Positions 1 through 9,788 of a DNA stretch of 64,000 nucleotides are shown here, in pieces. The position numbers and the translations under genes are program-made. The notes under the pieces were generated by a model that saw only the letters and a list, made by a program, of their open reading frames with translations, was not told the origin of the DNA and made no database searches. The stretch's first letter is position 1. Every line of letters starts with the position of its first letter. This DNA comes from Arthrobacter sp. zg-Y769 (GTDB taxonomy: Bacteria; Actinomycetota; Actinomycetes; Actinomycetales; Micrococcaceae), in contig NZ_JAJJOE010000011.1 in assembly GCF_020907405.1 (NCBI RefSeq), forward strand, positions 1 through 64,000. Reading direction: 5' to 3'.

Positions 1-53
1 AAAATAAATTGGTATCAATAAACTTGGCACACTATTGAGTTCTCAAACAACAG
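1..53 (-). promoter_or_regulatory. Leader of an rRNA operon reading leftwards (boxA-like element)
   Basis: Read on the minus strand, positions 53 to 26 carry CTGTTGTTTGAGAACTCAAT followed by AGTGTGCC and then an AT-rich stretch. This resembles the antitermination (boxA/nut-like) leader that precedes 16S rRNA genes in Micrococcaceae. The rRNA genes themselves would lie outside the window, to the left. The sequence match is seen directly; the rRNA assignment rests on family knowledge, because no rRNA gene is visible here. It could instead be a boxA copy in a 16S-23S spacer. Confidence 0.5.
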
Positions 54-271
54 ACGCAATCCGAAAATACTCGGGAAAACAATGTTTTCCCTTTCTTCTT
101 CGCTGCAGTGTTTTCCAGGAAAGCGTTTCCGCCGTTCCCGACCCAGCACCAACCGGAGTCTTTCCCACCGGCCCCGCAAAGGGCACGCACTGGTTGGACT
201 CTGTTTTTTGTTGGGGTTTGGCCGCCATGCTCGGGCGCTTTTCCAGCGTCCCGGCCGCGGCGACTTCTAAA

Positions 272-300
272 ACTTTACACACCTTTGCCCGTAGCCGCAA
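272..300 (-). promoter_or_regulatory. Putative promoter of the leftward rRNA operon
   Basis: On the minus strand a -35-like TTGCGG (300-295) and a -10-like TAAAGT (277-272) are separated by 17 bases. It lies about 220 bases before the boxA-like leader, a normal distance for an rRNA promoter. The rest of 1-415 contains no credible gene: the short overlapping ORFs on both strands have no ribosome binding site and no recognisable protein. Confidence 0.4.
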
Positions 301-415
301 ATCGGATTAGGGGTGACCCCGGACACCCATTCGACGTCGGAATCCGGCACCGTTTCCGGCGGGTTAAAACCGGTCACCGGCCACCCGAAAGTGCCGGTCG
401 AATCTGCGCTCCGCC

Positions 416-1168
416 CTAGACGGGGGGCAACAGGGCTTCTTCCAGGCCCGCCAGCCCGGAGGCGGCGGCCTCGTCCGCAATAACGGTGACCCGCTGATGC
501 AGCTGGAGGATGGAAGCCGGGCAGTCAGTAGTCACGGGTCCGGTCAGTGCGCGCTTCAGGATTCCAGCCTTGTCCCCGCCCCGGACCAGCAGCAACAGGT
601 GCCGTGCACGCCGGATGGTTCCGAGCCCCTGGGTAATACAGAACCGGGGAACCTCGGCCGGCGAGGCAAAGAACCGGGCATTGGCTCTTCGCGTCGTTTC
701 GGACAGGCGCTGTACCCGGGTGCGGGAGTCCAGCGGCGAACCGGGCTCATTGAAGGCCAGATGGCCGTTGTGTCCGATCCCCAGCAGCTGAAGGTCAACT
801 CCTCCGGCGTCTTCCAGCCTGGCCTCGAATGCTTCGGCAGCCTGTGCGGGGTCCTGCGCACATCCCTCCGGTACTGCCACACGGTCCGGGTCCAGCCCCA
901 GCGGACGGGTGACTTCCCGGTCAATGACCGCGGCATAGGACTGGGGGCTGCCGGCCGGCAACCCTACATACTCATCCAGTGCAAAGGCGCTGACGCGGGA
1001 CAGGTCCAGTTCGTGCGCCGCCAGGGCACGGTAGACCGGCAGCGGCGAGGATCCCGTGGCCAGTCCGAGCACGGACGCCGGCCGGTCCCGAACCAGTACC
1101 TCTATAAAGGAGGCGCCAAGCTCACCCAGCCCGGCGGCGTCGGGCACTGTATACAGGGCGAGGCTCAC
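416..1168 (-). CDS. nagB: Glucosamine-6-phosphate deaminase
   Basis: Converts glucosamine 6-phosphate to fructose 6-phosphate and ammonia in the cytoplasm, the last committed step of amino-sugar use. The 250-residue product has the NagB/sugar-isomerase fold, including GLATGSSPLPVY near the N-terminus, the LDEYVGL segment with the catalytic aspartate, and the GIGHNGHLAFNEPGS motif. Length is normal for the family. I chose the GTG at 1168 because the family starts close to the SLALYTV segment; the open frame continues upstream to 1306 without homology. The start overlaps a small upstream ORF by four bases (GTGA), and the first codons are duplicated upstream, so the start and the regulation are unusual. 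nagA and nagE are not adjacent. Confidence 0.9.
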   Translation of the reverse strand: MSLALYTVPDAAGLGELGASFIEVLVRDRPASVLGLATGSSPLPVYRALAAHELDLSRVSAFALDEYVGLPAGSPQSYAAVIDREVTRPLGLDPDRVAVPEGCAQDPAQAAEAFEARLEDAGGVDLQLLGIGHNGHLAFNEPGSPLDSRTRVQRLSETTRRANARFFASPAEVPRFCITQGLGTIRRARHLLLLVRGGDKAGILKRALTGPVTTDCPASILQLHQRVTVIADEAAASGLAGLEEALLPPV

Positions 1169-1245
1169 GGCACTGCCCCCGCGCCGGCGTTGCTTGGTGC
1201 AACACCGGCTGTATATAGGGCGGGATTTAGAACTGTATATAGGGC
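1147..1245 (-). repeat. Three copies of GCCCTRTATACAG at the nagB 5' end
   Basis: On the minus strand GCCCTATATACAG occurs at 1245-1233 and 1221-1209, and GCCCTGTATACAG at 1159-1147, inside the first codons of nagB. The first and third copies extend to over 20 similar bases. The core of the third copy, CTGTATACAG, is a perfect 10-base palindrome. The set could be an operator for a sugar-responsive repressor, or only the trace of a duplication of the gene start. Confidence 0.6.
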
Positions 1246-1254
1246 AAGGCTCAA
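1165..1254 (-). CDS. Possible 29-residue leader ORF overlapping the nagB start
   Basis: A TTG at 1254 lies five bases after a perfect GGAGG (1264-1260 on the minus strand). It opens a 29-residue frame that ends in TGA inside the nagB start (GTGA overlap). Its first residues, LSLALYTV, repeat the nagB N-terminus VSLALYTV, and the nucleotide differences fall at silent or start-codon positions. This could be a leader peptide that couples translation to nagB, or the original nagB start thrown out of frame by an 86-base duplication. nagB itself has only a weak GGGGG-type site before its GTG, which fits translational coupling. Expression is not shown by the sequence. Confidence 0.4.
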   Translation of the reverse strand: MSLALYTVLNPALYTAGVAPSNAGAGAVP

Positions 1255-1445
1255 TGTTGCCTCCGGTTGGGGCGGTCAGAGGCGGGGCCGCCCGATAGAC
1301 CAGCATCAGTTGGGAACGGCACTCCCCGCTCCTGGTCCAACGGTTTTCCAGTATGGCCCGTGCCCCGGCCGGGGCTCCATGCCCGGTGGAAAACGCCCGG
1401 AATCCGCCGCGAGTCGAGGCCCGGAATTTTCGGGTAGACTGGTTC

Positions 1446-1540
1446 CCGGCCCCTCATGTGGTGTCATCCTGTGAACTCCCCCAGGACCGGAAGGTAGCAA
1501 GGGTAAGCGGGCTCTGGCAGGTGCATGGGGGGTCTTTAAT
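1446..1540 (+). ncRNA. ffs: Small bacterial signal recognition particle RNA (4.5S-type)
   Basis: The conserved apical loop of SRP RNA is present at about 1478-1511, with CCAGGACCGGAAGGTAGCAA matching the Ffh-binding helix 8 and its GGAA tetraloop. The ends pair: GGCCCCTCATG from 1448 with CATGGGGGGTC ending at 1533. A run of T follows at 1541-1546, as in a factor-independent terminator. SRP RNA scaffolds Ffh for co-translational membrane targeting. Its position directly before dnaX is the common arrangement in actinobacteria. Exact ends are estimated from the pairing. Confidence 0.88.
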
Positions 1541-1594
1541 TTTTTTGAGGAAGTGGAGTTTCCGCCGTGCCTGCCGCCGGAGGAAAAACCGTCA

Positions 1595-4500
1595 GTGCCA
1601 ACCGATAGGCTTCTATCTGTGAGTACAGCCCTTTATCGCCGCTACCGTCCCGAGAGTTTCGCAGACGTGATCGGCCAGGAGCACGTCACTGAGCCGCTGA
1701 TGGCGGCCCTGCAAAAGAACCGCGTGAACCACGCGTACCTCTTCTCCGGCCCCCGCGGCTGCGGCAAAACCACCTCTGCGCGCATCCTGGCCCGCTGCCT
1801 GAACTGCGCCGAAGGCCCCACTCCCGTCCCCTGCGGCAAGTGCGACAGCTGTGTTGAGCTGGCCCGCAACGGTTCCGGAAGCCTCGACGTCATCGAGATT
1901 GACGCGGCCAGCCACGGCGGCGTCGACGACGCCCGTGACCTCCGGGAGCGCGCCACCTTCGCCCCGGTCCGGGACCGCTACAAGATCTTCATCATCGACG
2001 AGGCCCACATGGTCACGTCCGCCGGCTTCAACGCCCTGCTGAAGATCGTCGAAGAGCCGCCGGAACACATCAAGTTCATCTTCGCCACAACGGAACCGGA
2101 CAAGGTCATTGGCACCATCCGTTCCCGTACCCACCACTATCCGTTCCGTCTCGTTCCGCCGGAACCGCTGCTGGCTTACCTTGAAAAGCTCTGTACCCAG
2201 GAGAACGTTGCGGTAGCCCCCGGCGTACTGTCCCTCGTCATCCGTGCCGGCGGCGGATCCGTGCGGGATACCCTTTCCGTCCTTGACCAGCTCATGGCCG
2301 GCGCCGGCCCCGACGGCCTGGACTACGAATTGGCTGTCTCGCTGCTCGGTTACACCCCGGTGTCCCTGCTCGACGACGTCGTCGACGCAGTTGCCGCCGC
2401 AGACGCAGCTACGGTGTTCCGCGCCGTGGACCGTGTCATCCAGACGGGCCAGGACCCGCGCAGATTCGTCGAAGACCTGTTGGAACGCTTCCGTGACCTG
2501 ATTATCGTCAACGCGATGCCGGACAGTGCGGCCACCGTGCTCCGCGGTATGCCGGAAGACCAGATCAGCCGGATGCAGACCCAGGCCACCCAGCTGGGCG
2601 GCAGCGAACTTTCCCGCGCTGCAGACATCACCAACACCGCACTGACCGAGATGACCGGTGCCACGTCGCCGCGGCTGCACCTCGAACTGCTCTGCGCCCG
2701 CATCCTGCTTCCGGCCGCGGACCAGGCCGAACGCGGAACGGCCGCCCGTGTGGACCGGCTGGAGCGCCGGCTCAGCTATGCAGGCGATCCCACCGAGGCC
2801 ATGGGCCGCGCCGCCGCTGCCGCGTCTCCGGTGAACACCATTCCTGCAGCCGCACCCACGGCTTCGCAGGCCGGCTCGGCACCTGCCGTTGACGAAGCCC
2901 CGTCGGCACCCCGGGGAATCGACACCGCAGCAACTCCCGTCCCCAACGCAGCGGCGGCAGCGGACACCGCTGCTCCCGAAGCCGCACGTGAGGACAGCAA
3001 GCCTGCCGGGAGTTCCCTGGACTGGGGCGGAACCTGGTCCACGCCTACGCAGGCGCCTTCCCCTGCGGATGCCCCTTCCGCGTCAAGCTCCGCGCCCGCA
3101 GCGGGATCCAACGGTTCGCGGCCTGCCGCCGGCCGACCGTCCCAGCCTGCGCCGACTCAGACAGCACCGACGCAGCAGGCACCGGCTCAGCCTCAGCAGC
3201 GGCAGGCTCCGGCCCAGCAAGGACCAGCCGGCCCCGGTTCGGCTCCCACCGCCGGCGGAAGCGGACAGATCGAGATGATCCGCCGCGCCTGGCCGGAAAT
3301 CATGGACGCCCTGACCAGCATCCGCCGTGCCACCTGGCTGAACGTCAGCAAAAACTCCAGCCCGCGCGCCTTCGACGGCAAGGTGCTTGAACTTGCCTTC
3401 ACCAACCCGGGCGCTGCCACCAACTTCAACCGCCCCGACCATTTGGAAAACCTGCGCAAGGCGATCCATCAGGTCCTGGCGCTGGACTGCCAGATCAATC
3501 CGATCCATGACAGCTCGGCGTCAGCGGGTGAGTCGGGCCCAAAAGCCGATAGCCGGCAAGCGCCGGCATCCGCACCGGCCGCCAAGGCACCTGTAGCGCA
3601 GGCACCGGTGGCCCCGGCGCCGTCGGCGCAGGCCCCTTCTGCTCCGGAACCGACGGCGCAGGCAGCCAAGCAGGCTCACGCCGCTCCCACGCAGCCAACG
3701 CCGGCACCTTCAACGCAGCCGGCGGCGGCGCCAGCGGCGCAGCAGGCGCAGCCAGTGGCGGCACCGGTGGCAGCACCCGCATCGGTTACACCGGCGGAGG
3801 CTGCTTCCCCCAAGGAACCGGCGGCACCGGACGCACGCGTGCCCGGACCAGCAGCCGGCGCACCCGTCAATGCAGCTACGGCCGCCCTCCGGCGTCGAGC
3901 CGCCAGCACAAACGGTGGTGCAAACAGCACTGGCAACGGAAGTCCCTCCAACGGCCCCGGACATGCCGCCCGAGGCACCTCCGGCAGGAACGGCAGCACC
4001 GGCGGACGCACCGCAGGGCGGTCCGGCGGAAACCGGCCGTCGGATGAGCCGTGGCCGGACGAACCCAGCGACCCGTTCAACGATGCACCGGAAAGCAATG
4101 CCTGGGAGACCGCCGAGGCACCCGTGGACGTGTACTCCGGCGGGCACCTTTCGGACTCCGAATGGGCCAGCACCGACTGGGCCGGCACCGGGTCCACCAC
4201 CCGGCCGGCAAATGGAACGCCGGATCCCCGCGCCGCCAACGGATCGGCGTCAGCGACATCACCGGCAGCAAGCGCACCCGCAGGTGCCCCCGGAGCCGGG
4301 GTGCCGGCGTCGGCCGCACCCACCGCCTTGACGGCTCGGCCCGGAACCAAGACCGCGCCCAGCCAGGGCGGCGCAACGGCACCGGGCGCCCCGACGTCGG
4401 CTCCCCCGGCGGCCGGAACTGCAGCCACGGCCGGCGGCGCCCCCAACCAGCCGTTGAGCCGCTATCAGAAACTGCTCAATGAGGCTGCCCAGCGCGGCGG

Positions 4501-4666
4501 CGGAGCGCCCGCCCGGGGGAACCGGCCAGTAGACTCGACCTACGTCGAAGATGTTCCCAGCGCGGATGACATCACGCTTGAGGACTCCGGGATGGTGGGG
4601 CGTAAGGCGATCGAACGGATTCTGGGGGGCCGCCTGATCGAGGAACGCAGCCTGGACGGCCGCTGA
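1595..4666 (+). CDS. dnaX: DNA polymerase III subunit gamma/tau
   Basis: Clamp-loader ATPase that loads the beta clamp and, as tau, links the polymerases at the fork. The N-terminal third has Walker A (GPRGCGKTT, about residue 52), a four-cysteine zinc module (CLNC...CGKCDSC), Walker B (IIDEAH) and the SRT sensor segment. A middle domain III and a conserved block around IEMIRRAWPEIMDAL follow. Two very long Ala/Pro-rich linkers lead to a short C-terminal block (DDITLEDSGMVGRKAIERIL). At 1023 residues it is much longer than E. coli DnaX (643), mostly from the linkers, as in other actinobacteria. GTG 1595 lies 11 bases after GGAGG (1579-1583); GTG 1619 (VSTALYRRYRP) is the alternative family-like start. 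I see no obvious slippery heptamer for a gamma form. Confidence 0.95.
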   Translation: MPTDRLLSVSTALYRRYRPESFADVIGQEHVTEPLMAALQKNRVNHAYLFSGPRGCGKTTSARILARCLNCAEGPTPVPCGKCDSCVELARNGSGSLDVIEIDAASHGGVDDARDLRERATFAPVRDRYKIFIIDEAHMVTSAGFNALLKIVEEPPEHIKFIFATTEPDKVIGTIRSRTHHYPFRLVPPEPLLAYLEKLCTQENVAVAPGVLSLVIRAGGGSVRDTLSVLDQLMAGAGPDGLDYELAVSLLGYTPVSLLDDVVDAVAAADAATVFRAVDRVIQTGQDPRRFVEDLLERFRDLIIVNAMPDSAATVLRGMPEDQISRMQTQATQLGGSELSRAADITNTALTEMTGATSPRLHLELLCARILLPAADQAERGTAARVDRLERRLSYAGDPTEAMGRAAAAASPVNTIPAAAPTASQAGSAPAVDEAPSAPRGIDTAATPVPNAAAAADTAAPEAAREDSKPAGSSLDWGGTWSTPTQAPSPADAPSASSSAPAAGSNGSRPAAGRPSQPAPTQTAPTQQAPAQPQQRQAPAQQGPAGPGSAPTAGGSGQIEMIRRAWPEIMDALTSIRRATWLNVSKNSSPRAFDGKVLELAFTNPGAATNFNRPDHLENLRKAIHQVLALDCQINPIHDSSASAGESGPKADSRQAPASAPAAKAPVAQAPVAPAPSAQAPSAPEPTAQAAKQAHAAPTQPTPAPSTQPAAAPAAQQAQPVAAPVAAPASVTPAEAASPKEPAAPDARVPGPAAGAPVNAATAALRRRAASTNGGANSTGNGSPSNGPGHAARGTSGRNGSTGGRTAGRSGGNRPSDEPWPDEPSDPFNDAPESNAWETAEAPVDVYSGGHLSDSEWASTDWAGTGSTTRPANGTPDPRAANGSASATSPAASAPAGAPGAGVPASAAPTALTARPGTKTAPSQGGATAPGAPTSAPPAAGTAATAGGAPNQPLSRYQKLLNEAAQRGGGAPARGNRPVDSTYVEDVPSADDITLEDSGMVGRKAIERILGGRLIEERSLDGR

Positions 4667-4766
4667 CCGGCATTGGTTCCCTGCCCGGCACACCACCGGT
4701 GAAACAGCATAAAAACCCAAGCAACTACCAGCTATAAACGCAGTCCAACCCAGCAGAGAAGGTTAC

Positions 4767-5363
4767 GTGTACGAAGGTGCCGTTCAGGAACTCATTGATG
4801 AACTAGGCCGTCTTCCCGGCGTCGGGCCCAAGTCCGCCCAGCGCATCGCGTTCCACATCCTCGAGTCCGATCCCGATGACATGAAGAAACTGGCCACCGC
4901 CATTGTCACCGTCAAGGACCGGGTCAAGTTCTGCAGCGTCTGCGGTAACGTCACCGAGCAGGAAACCTGCACCATTTGCCGGGACCCGCGGCGTGATCCG
5001 ACCATGATCTGCGTGGTCGAAGAGTCCAAGGACGTGATTGCGGTGGAGCGTACGCGGTCCTTCCGCGGCCGCTACCACGTGCTGGGCGGGGCCATTAATC
5101 CCATTGCCGGCATCGGCCCGGACCAGCTGCGCATCCGCGAACTGCTCAGCCGGCTGTCGGATGAGCAGATCTCCGAAATCATCATCGCCACCGACCCGAA
5201 CCTCGAGGGCGAAGCCACGGCCACCTACCTGGTCCGGATGCTGAAGACCCTGGGCATCAAGGTCACGCGCCTGGCCTCCGGCCTGCCCGTAGGCGGAGAC
5301 CTGGAATACGCGGACGAGATCACCCTCGGCCGCGCCTTTGAGGGCCGCCGGAGCATGTCCTAA
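4767..5363 (+). CDS. recR: Recombination mediator RecR
   Basis: Acts with RecO and RecF to load RecA at single-strand gaps. The 198-residue product has the N-terminal helix-hairpin-helix ([13 protein letters not shown]), a C4 zinc finger (FCSVCGN...CTICRD), a Toprim domain with the ICVVEE segment, and the C-terminal [12 protein letters not shown] signature. GTG start with GAGAAGG (4756-4762) in front. It lies 100 bases after dnaX on the same strand. The ybaB/ebfC gene that often sits between dnaX and recR is absent here. Confidence 0.95.
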   Translation: MYEGAVQELIDELGRLPGVGPKSAQRIAFHILESDPDDMKKLATAIVTVKDRVKFCSVCGNVTEQETCTICRDPRRDPTMICVVEESKDVIAVERTRSFRGRYHVLGGAINPIAGIGPDQLRIRELLSRLSDEQISEIIIATDPNLEGEATATYLVRMLKTLGIKVTRLASGLPVGGDLEYADEITLGRAFEGRRSMS

Positions 5364-5597
5364 GCCAGGACGCTCCTTCGGGGCCTGGCCGATCCGGGTT
5401 CCGGCAGCTCGGCGGTACGTCGGGTTCGTCGGCGGCCTCAGGTTACGTGAATGTATTTCGGCACTGCACGACGGCGGCGATAGACTTTCTGGACGGACGC
5501 GTGGGTAGTACCGCCCGCTTTCCTCAGGGAACAGTTCGAAGCCGCGTCGAAGATGCCGGGCACCAGCAACCGCAATGAAACTTGAGAAAGTGTACGC

Positions 5598-6880
<1,283 letters not shown>

Positions 6881-6884
<4 letters not shown>

Positions 6885-7157
6885 GGTTCCGGCCTAACCG
6901 GCTGGAGCGGGGAATCCGCCGACAGGCCCCGCCTGCTGCGGGCCCGGTGGATCCACAGGGCGGCTGCCGCCTCGATCAGTGCCGACAAGGCGACACCGGC
7001 AAGGAACATGGCCACGGGCCGGCGGGTCACGATGCCGGCCAGCAGGACCAGCGGACCAAAGAGCACGATGTAGTACGCGGGCCGCGCGCACCCGGGGTAT
7101 AAGCCACGCCCCCAGCAGGGGTCCTACGATGACGAGCGCTACGAACACGGTCTGCAC
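6881..7157 (-). pseudogene. Small membrane protein gene with a frameshift
   Basis: The frame starting at GTG 7157 (QTVFVALVIVGPLLGAWLI) turns into an Arg-rich non-protein-like sequence near 7080. The neighbouring frame from about 7080 to 6881 continues with convincing membrane sequence (YYIVLFGPLVLLAGI and a second hydrophobic segment LAGVALSALIEAAAALWI). Removing one base in the GGG run at 7079-7081 joins them into a protein of about 91 residues with two or three membrane segments. Either a recent frameshift or a sequencing error. No ribosome site is clear. The stop overlaps that of lysC. Confidence 0.6.
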
Positions 7158-7185
7158 CAGTCACATATGGGTGCCCAGGAAGTGG

Positions 7186-7401
7186 CTAATGACGCTCGCG
7201 GGAGACGATGTAACTGCTGCCGTCCGCGCGGGTGACCGTTTCCCACATGGCTTTCTCCTGCTCCTGCTGCACCTTGAGCAGGGCCTGGTTCTCCTCGGTC
7301 ATGGGATGGTCCAGCGACCCCTGCTGCGCCGGTCCGAAGATCAGCCGCACTTTGCCCGTGGTCCGCATGAACCGGGACACGAAGCTTTCCTTCTCAACCA
7401 T
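7186..7401 (-). CDS. Small conserved protein of unknown function
   Basis: A 71-residue soluble protein starting MVEKESFVSRFMRTTGKVRL. ATG 7401 is chosen over the earlier TTG (7416) because GGAAAGG precedes it by six bases. It is charged, with a predicted helix around residues 30-55 (HPMTEENQALLKVQQEQEKAMWETV) and no cysteines. I do not recognise a named family. It is 28 bases upstream of the frameshifted membrane gene on the same strand, so the two may have formed an operon. Confidence 0.6.
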   Translation of the reverse strand: MVEKESFVSRFMRTTGKVRLIFGPAQQGSLDHPMTEENQALLKVQQEQEKAMWETVTRADGSSYIVSRERH

Positions 7402-7536
7402 GCTGCACCTTTCCAACGGGCATTGCCGTTCTTATCGTACTAAGGATTGGTCGGCTGCCTTGGGGCCGCCGGGGCCGCACGGGAGCCAGCGCAGGCACCG
7501 GGTGACGGACACCCGGCGAGGCAGGATAATGGAACG

Positions 7537-8472
7537 GTGATTGCTTCCGCCCGCCCCGCCGTCCTGACCGAGGACCAGTGGCTGCCCCGCCAGGCGGCGC
7601 ACGAAAACCGCGTCCGGCCCTTCACCGAAGGTTTCCTTGCCCGGCGCTCGGCCGGCCGGAAGCACCCGGTGGAAGATTTCCTGTTCACCTACTACTCCCA
7701 GAAACCCGGACAGCTGCTGCGCTGGCACCCGGGTGCCGGCGTCGTCCTCACCGGCCCTTCCGCGCTCGAGCGCACCGGTTGGAAGTTCTACCGGACATTG
7801 ACGGACGCCGAACGGGAAGCCGCGGGACTCGACGCCGACGCACCCGCCGTCACCGTTGATGTCGACGGGTTCGCAGCGGTGCGCGGCGATGCCCTCGGGT
7901 TTACCACCATGCTGCTTTCCCGCACGGCCGCCCGTAAGCCCGTGCTGGGCTGCTTCGGCATGCACGAGTGGGCCATGGCGTACAAGTCGGAGGACAACGG
8001 CATCCGGCACGACTACCTGCAGCTTCGGCTGGGTGCGGAAGGGACCGACGAGCTGGTGGAGCGCAGCCGCATCCGCTGCACCCATTTCGATGCCTTCCGG
8101 TTCTACACGCCGGAGGCGGTGCCGCTGAACGAACTCACGCCCACTCGCGAAAACCAGCGGGACCTCGAGCAGCCCGGCTGCCTGCATGCAAACATGGACC
8201 TGTACAAGTGGGCCTACAAGCTGGTCCCGCTGCTGCCCAGCGAAGTGGTGATGGACGCCTTCGAACTGTCCTGGCGCATCCGGGAAATGGACATGTGCGC
8301 CTCCCCCTACGACCTGGCGGATTGGGGTTACACGCCGATCGCCGTGGAGACTCCCGCCGGCCGGGCACAGTATGCAGCCGCACAACGCGGCTTTGCCGAG
8401 GAATCGCAGCAGCTGAGGTCCTGCATCCTGAGTCTGCTGGAACCCGTCGTTCGGCCCCTAGCTGACCGGTGA
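7537..8472 (+). CDS. Conserved protein annotated in relatives as 3-methyladenine DNA glycosylase
   Basis: A 311-residue protein with the actinobacterial signature HPVEDFLFTYYSQKPGQLLRWHPGAGV near residue 50. Members of this family are usually labelled 3-methyladenine DNA glycosylase, but I see no helix-hairpin-helix-GPD motif of AlkA/Tag type, so the label is weak. Histidines, cysteines and acidic residues are conserved-looking in CFGMHEWAMAYK, HLFDAFRFY-like and CLHANMDLYKWAYK stretches, which hint at an active site. GTG 7537 is the start giving a family-like N-terminus (VIASARPAVLTEDQW); the open frame before it is without homology. Convergent with the next gene. Confidence 0.7.
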   Translation: MIASARPAVLTEDQWLPRQAAHENRVRPFTEGFLARRSAGRKHPVEDFLFTYYSQKPGQLLRWHPGAGVVLTGPSALERTGWKFYRTLTDAEREAAGLDADAPAVTVDVDGFAAVRGDALGFTTMLLSRTAARKPVLGCFGMHEWAMAYKSEDNGIRHDYLQLRLGAEGTDELVERSRIRCTHFDAFRFYTPEAVPLNELTPTRENQRDLEQPGCLHANMDLYKWAYKLVPLLPSEVVMDAFELSWRIREMDMCASPYDLADWGYTPIAVETPAGRAQYAAAQRGFAEESQQLRSCILSLLEPVVRPLADR

Positions 8473-8491
8473 ACTGATTTCGACCGCTGTA

Positions 8492-9049
8492 TCAGCCCAG
8501 TTCTCCGAAGCCGGCTGCCGTGCAGGCCGCTCCGACGATGAGCAGCGTCCCGCTGCCGAATAGACCACACCAGAAGCTGCGTGCCGCCGACCGGTCCGGC
8601 ACGAGGGCCGCTATCACCGCAACGGCTGTCAGCACCACTCCGGTGAGGATGAAGATCGGCTGCATGAATACCCACGCCAGCGGGATGAAATGGATGCCAA
8701 CGATCGCGAGGATTATCGGTGCGACAAGGTCACGGCGCTTCCGGCGTGAGGCAATAATGACGAGGACGATCATCGAGGCCACTTCCAGCCAGAACACGGC
8801 AACGTACCAGGCGAAGGCCGGCCCCCCGAAAACGATTGCGGTTGGCTGAGCCCAGTTGCTGATCACGGCCGGAATAGTGACGGCCGCCAGCGCAACACCG
8901 CCCAGGCCCAGGGCGCCGAGGAGGATGCGCCAGCTCAGGTGCTGCGGCGGACGCTCCTGGGCCCACCCTGCCCACGCGAAAGCGGCCACTCCGAAGATTG
9001 CCCCTGTCATGAGCAGGTCCCGCGGAAACTCGGTGATGATCACGTGCAC
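8492..9049 (-). CDS. Multi-pass membrane protein of unknown function
   Basis: The 185-residue product has five or six hydrophobic segments, at about 12-30, 45-65, 73-98, 108-128, 135-150 and 160-178, separated by short basic loops such as RRKRRD. No catalytic motif or known family is apparent. The ATG start lacks a strong ribosome site. Neighbours on both sides are on the opposite strand, so it is probably transcribed alone. Confidence 0.6.
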   Translation of the reverse strand: MHVIITEFPRDLLMTGAIFGVAAFAWAGWAQERPPQHLSWRILLGALGLGGVALAAVTIPAVISNWAQPTAIVFGGPAFAWYVAVFWLEVASMIVLVIIASRRKRRDLVAPIILAIVGIHFIPLAWVFMQPIFILTGVVLTAVAVIAALVPDRSAARSFWCGLFGSGTLLIVGAACTAAGFGELG

Positions 9050-9217
9050 GCCCCTTCGTTCCGGCCTACCCTAGCCGAGGGCACCACCGCAGAAGGGGAC
9101 CGGCGCACTCGGTTGCCGGTGTAGCCCAAGACGCGTCCAAGACCGATAATGGACGGTGGATCGCCGCTTGGTGCGGGCCCGCATCCTGAGCCTGCTGGAA
9201 CCCTTTGGAGGGCAGCT

Positions 9218-9742
9218 ATGCAGCCAGAGCCAACCGGCCGGGTTATCCGCACCGGTCCCGATACCTACGACCTAATCCTGAACCGCCGGTTCACGGAGCC
9301 GCCGGCAGCAGTGTGGCCCAGCTTCACCGACCCGGACCAGACGGCCCAGTGGTTCGGCCGCTGGGAAGGAACCCCGGGCAGGGGCGGCACCGTTGACCTG
9401 CAGATGCTCTTCGAAGAGGGACTGCCCTGGAGCCGGGTCCGCATTGCCGACTGTGTCTCGCCGGAATTGCTGCGCCTGCTGGTTGAGGACGAATACGGCA
9501 GCTGGGACCTGGAAATCCGCCTCCGTGACGATCCGGCCGGAAGCGTACTGGACTTCATCCACCATTTGGAGGATCCGCAGGCCGTTTCGAGCGTTGGGCC
9601 GGGCTGGGAATACTATCTGGACCGGCTGCTGGCCGCCCGCAGCGGCGACCCGGCACCGGACTTCAATAACTACTTCCCGAGCCAGGGACCCTACTTCTCG
9701 GCACAGGCAGAGGCTGCTGAGGATTCGGCGGGTCCTGCTTGA
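9218..9742 (+). CDS. SRPBCC/AHSA1-type ligand-binding domain protein
   Basis: A 174-residue protein of the START/AHSA1 superfamily. The entry segment FTEPPAAVWPSFTDPDQTAQWFGRWEG is the family hallmark, followed by the usual strands and the C-terminal helix GPGWEYYLDRLLAAR. Such proteins bind hydrophobic ligands or act as stress-related cofactors; the ligand cannot be told. ATG 9218 follows TTTGGAGGG, a strong ribosome site; the longer open frame upstream is not protein-like. It ends 46 bases before the lipoprotein gene on the same strand, which may share its transcript. Confidence 0.8.
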   Translation: MQPEPTGRVIRTGPDTYDLILNRRFTEPPAAVWPSFTDPDQTAQWFGRWEGTPGRGGTVDLQMLFEEGLPWSRVRIADCVSPELLRLLVEDEYGSWDLEIRLRDDPAGSVLDFIHHLEDPQAVSSVGPGWEYYLDRLLAARSGDPAPDFNNYFPSQGPYFSAQAEAAEDSAGPA

Positions 9743-9788
9743 CAGGGTTGGCTAGGCTGGTGGCTCCGCAACCAATGGAGGCCGTTCA

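Noticed and set aside
46-300. Start of a 16S rRNA gene inside the window
   Set aside because: The conserved 16S 5' sequence is not present on either strand; only the leader-like boxA is seen.
35-419. Overlapping short ORFs in the first 400 bases
   Set aside because: No ribosome sites and no protein-like sequence; the region fits an rRNA operon leader and promoter.
1553-4666. Programmed frameshift for a gamma form of DnaX
   Set aside because: No A-rich slippery heptamer with a following hairpin is visible near the end of the ATPase part.
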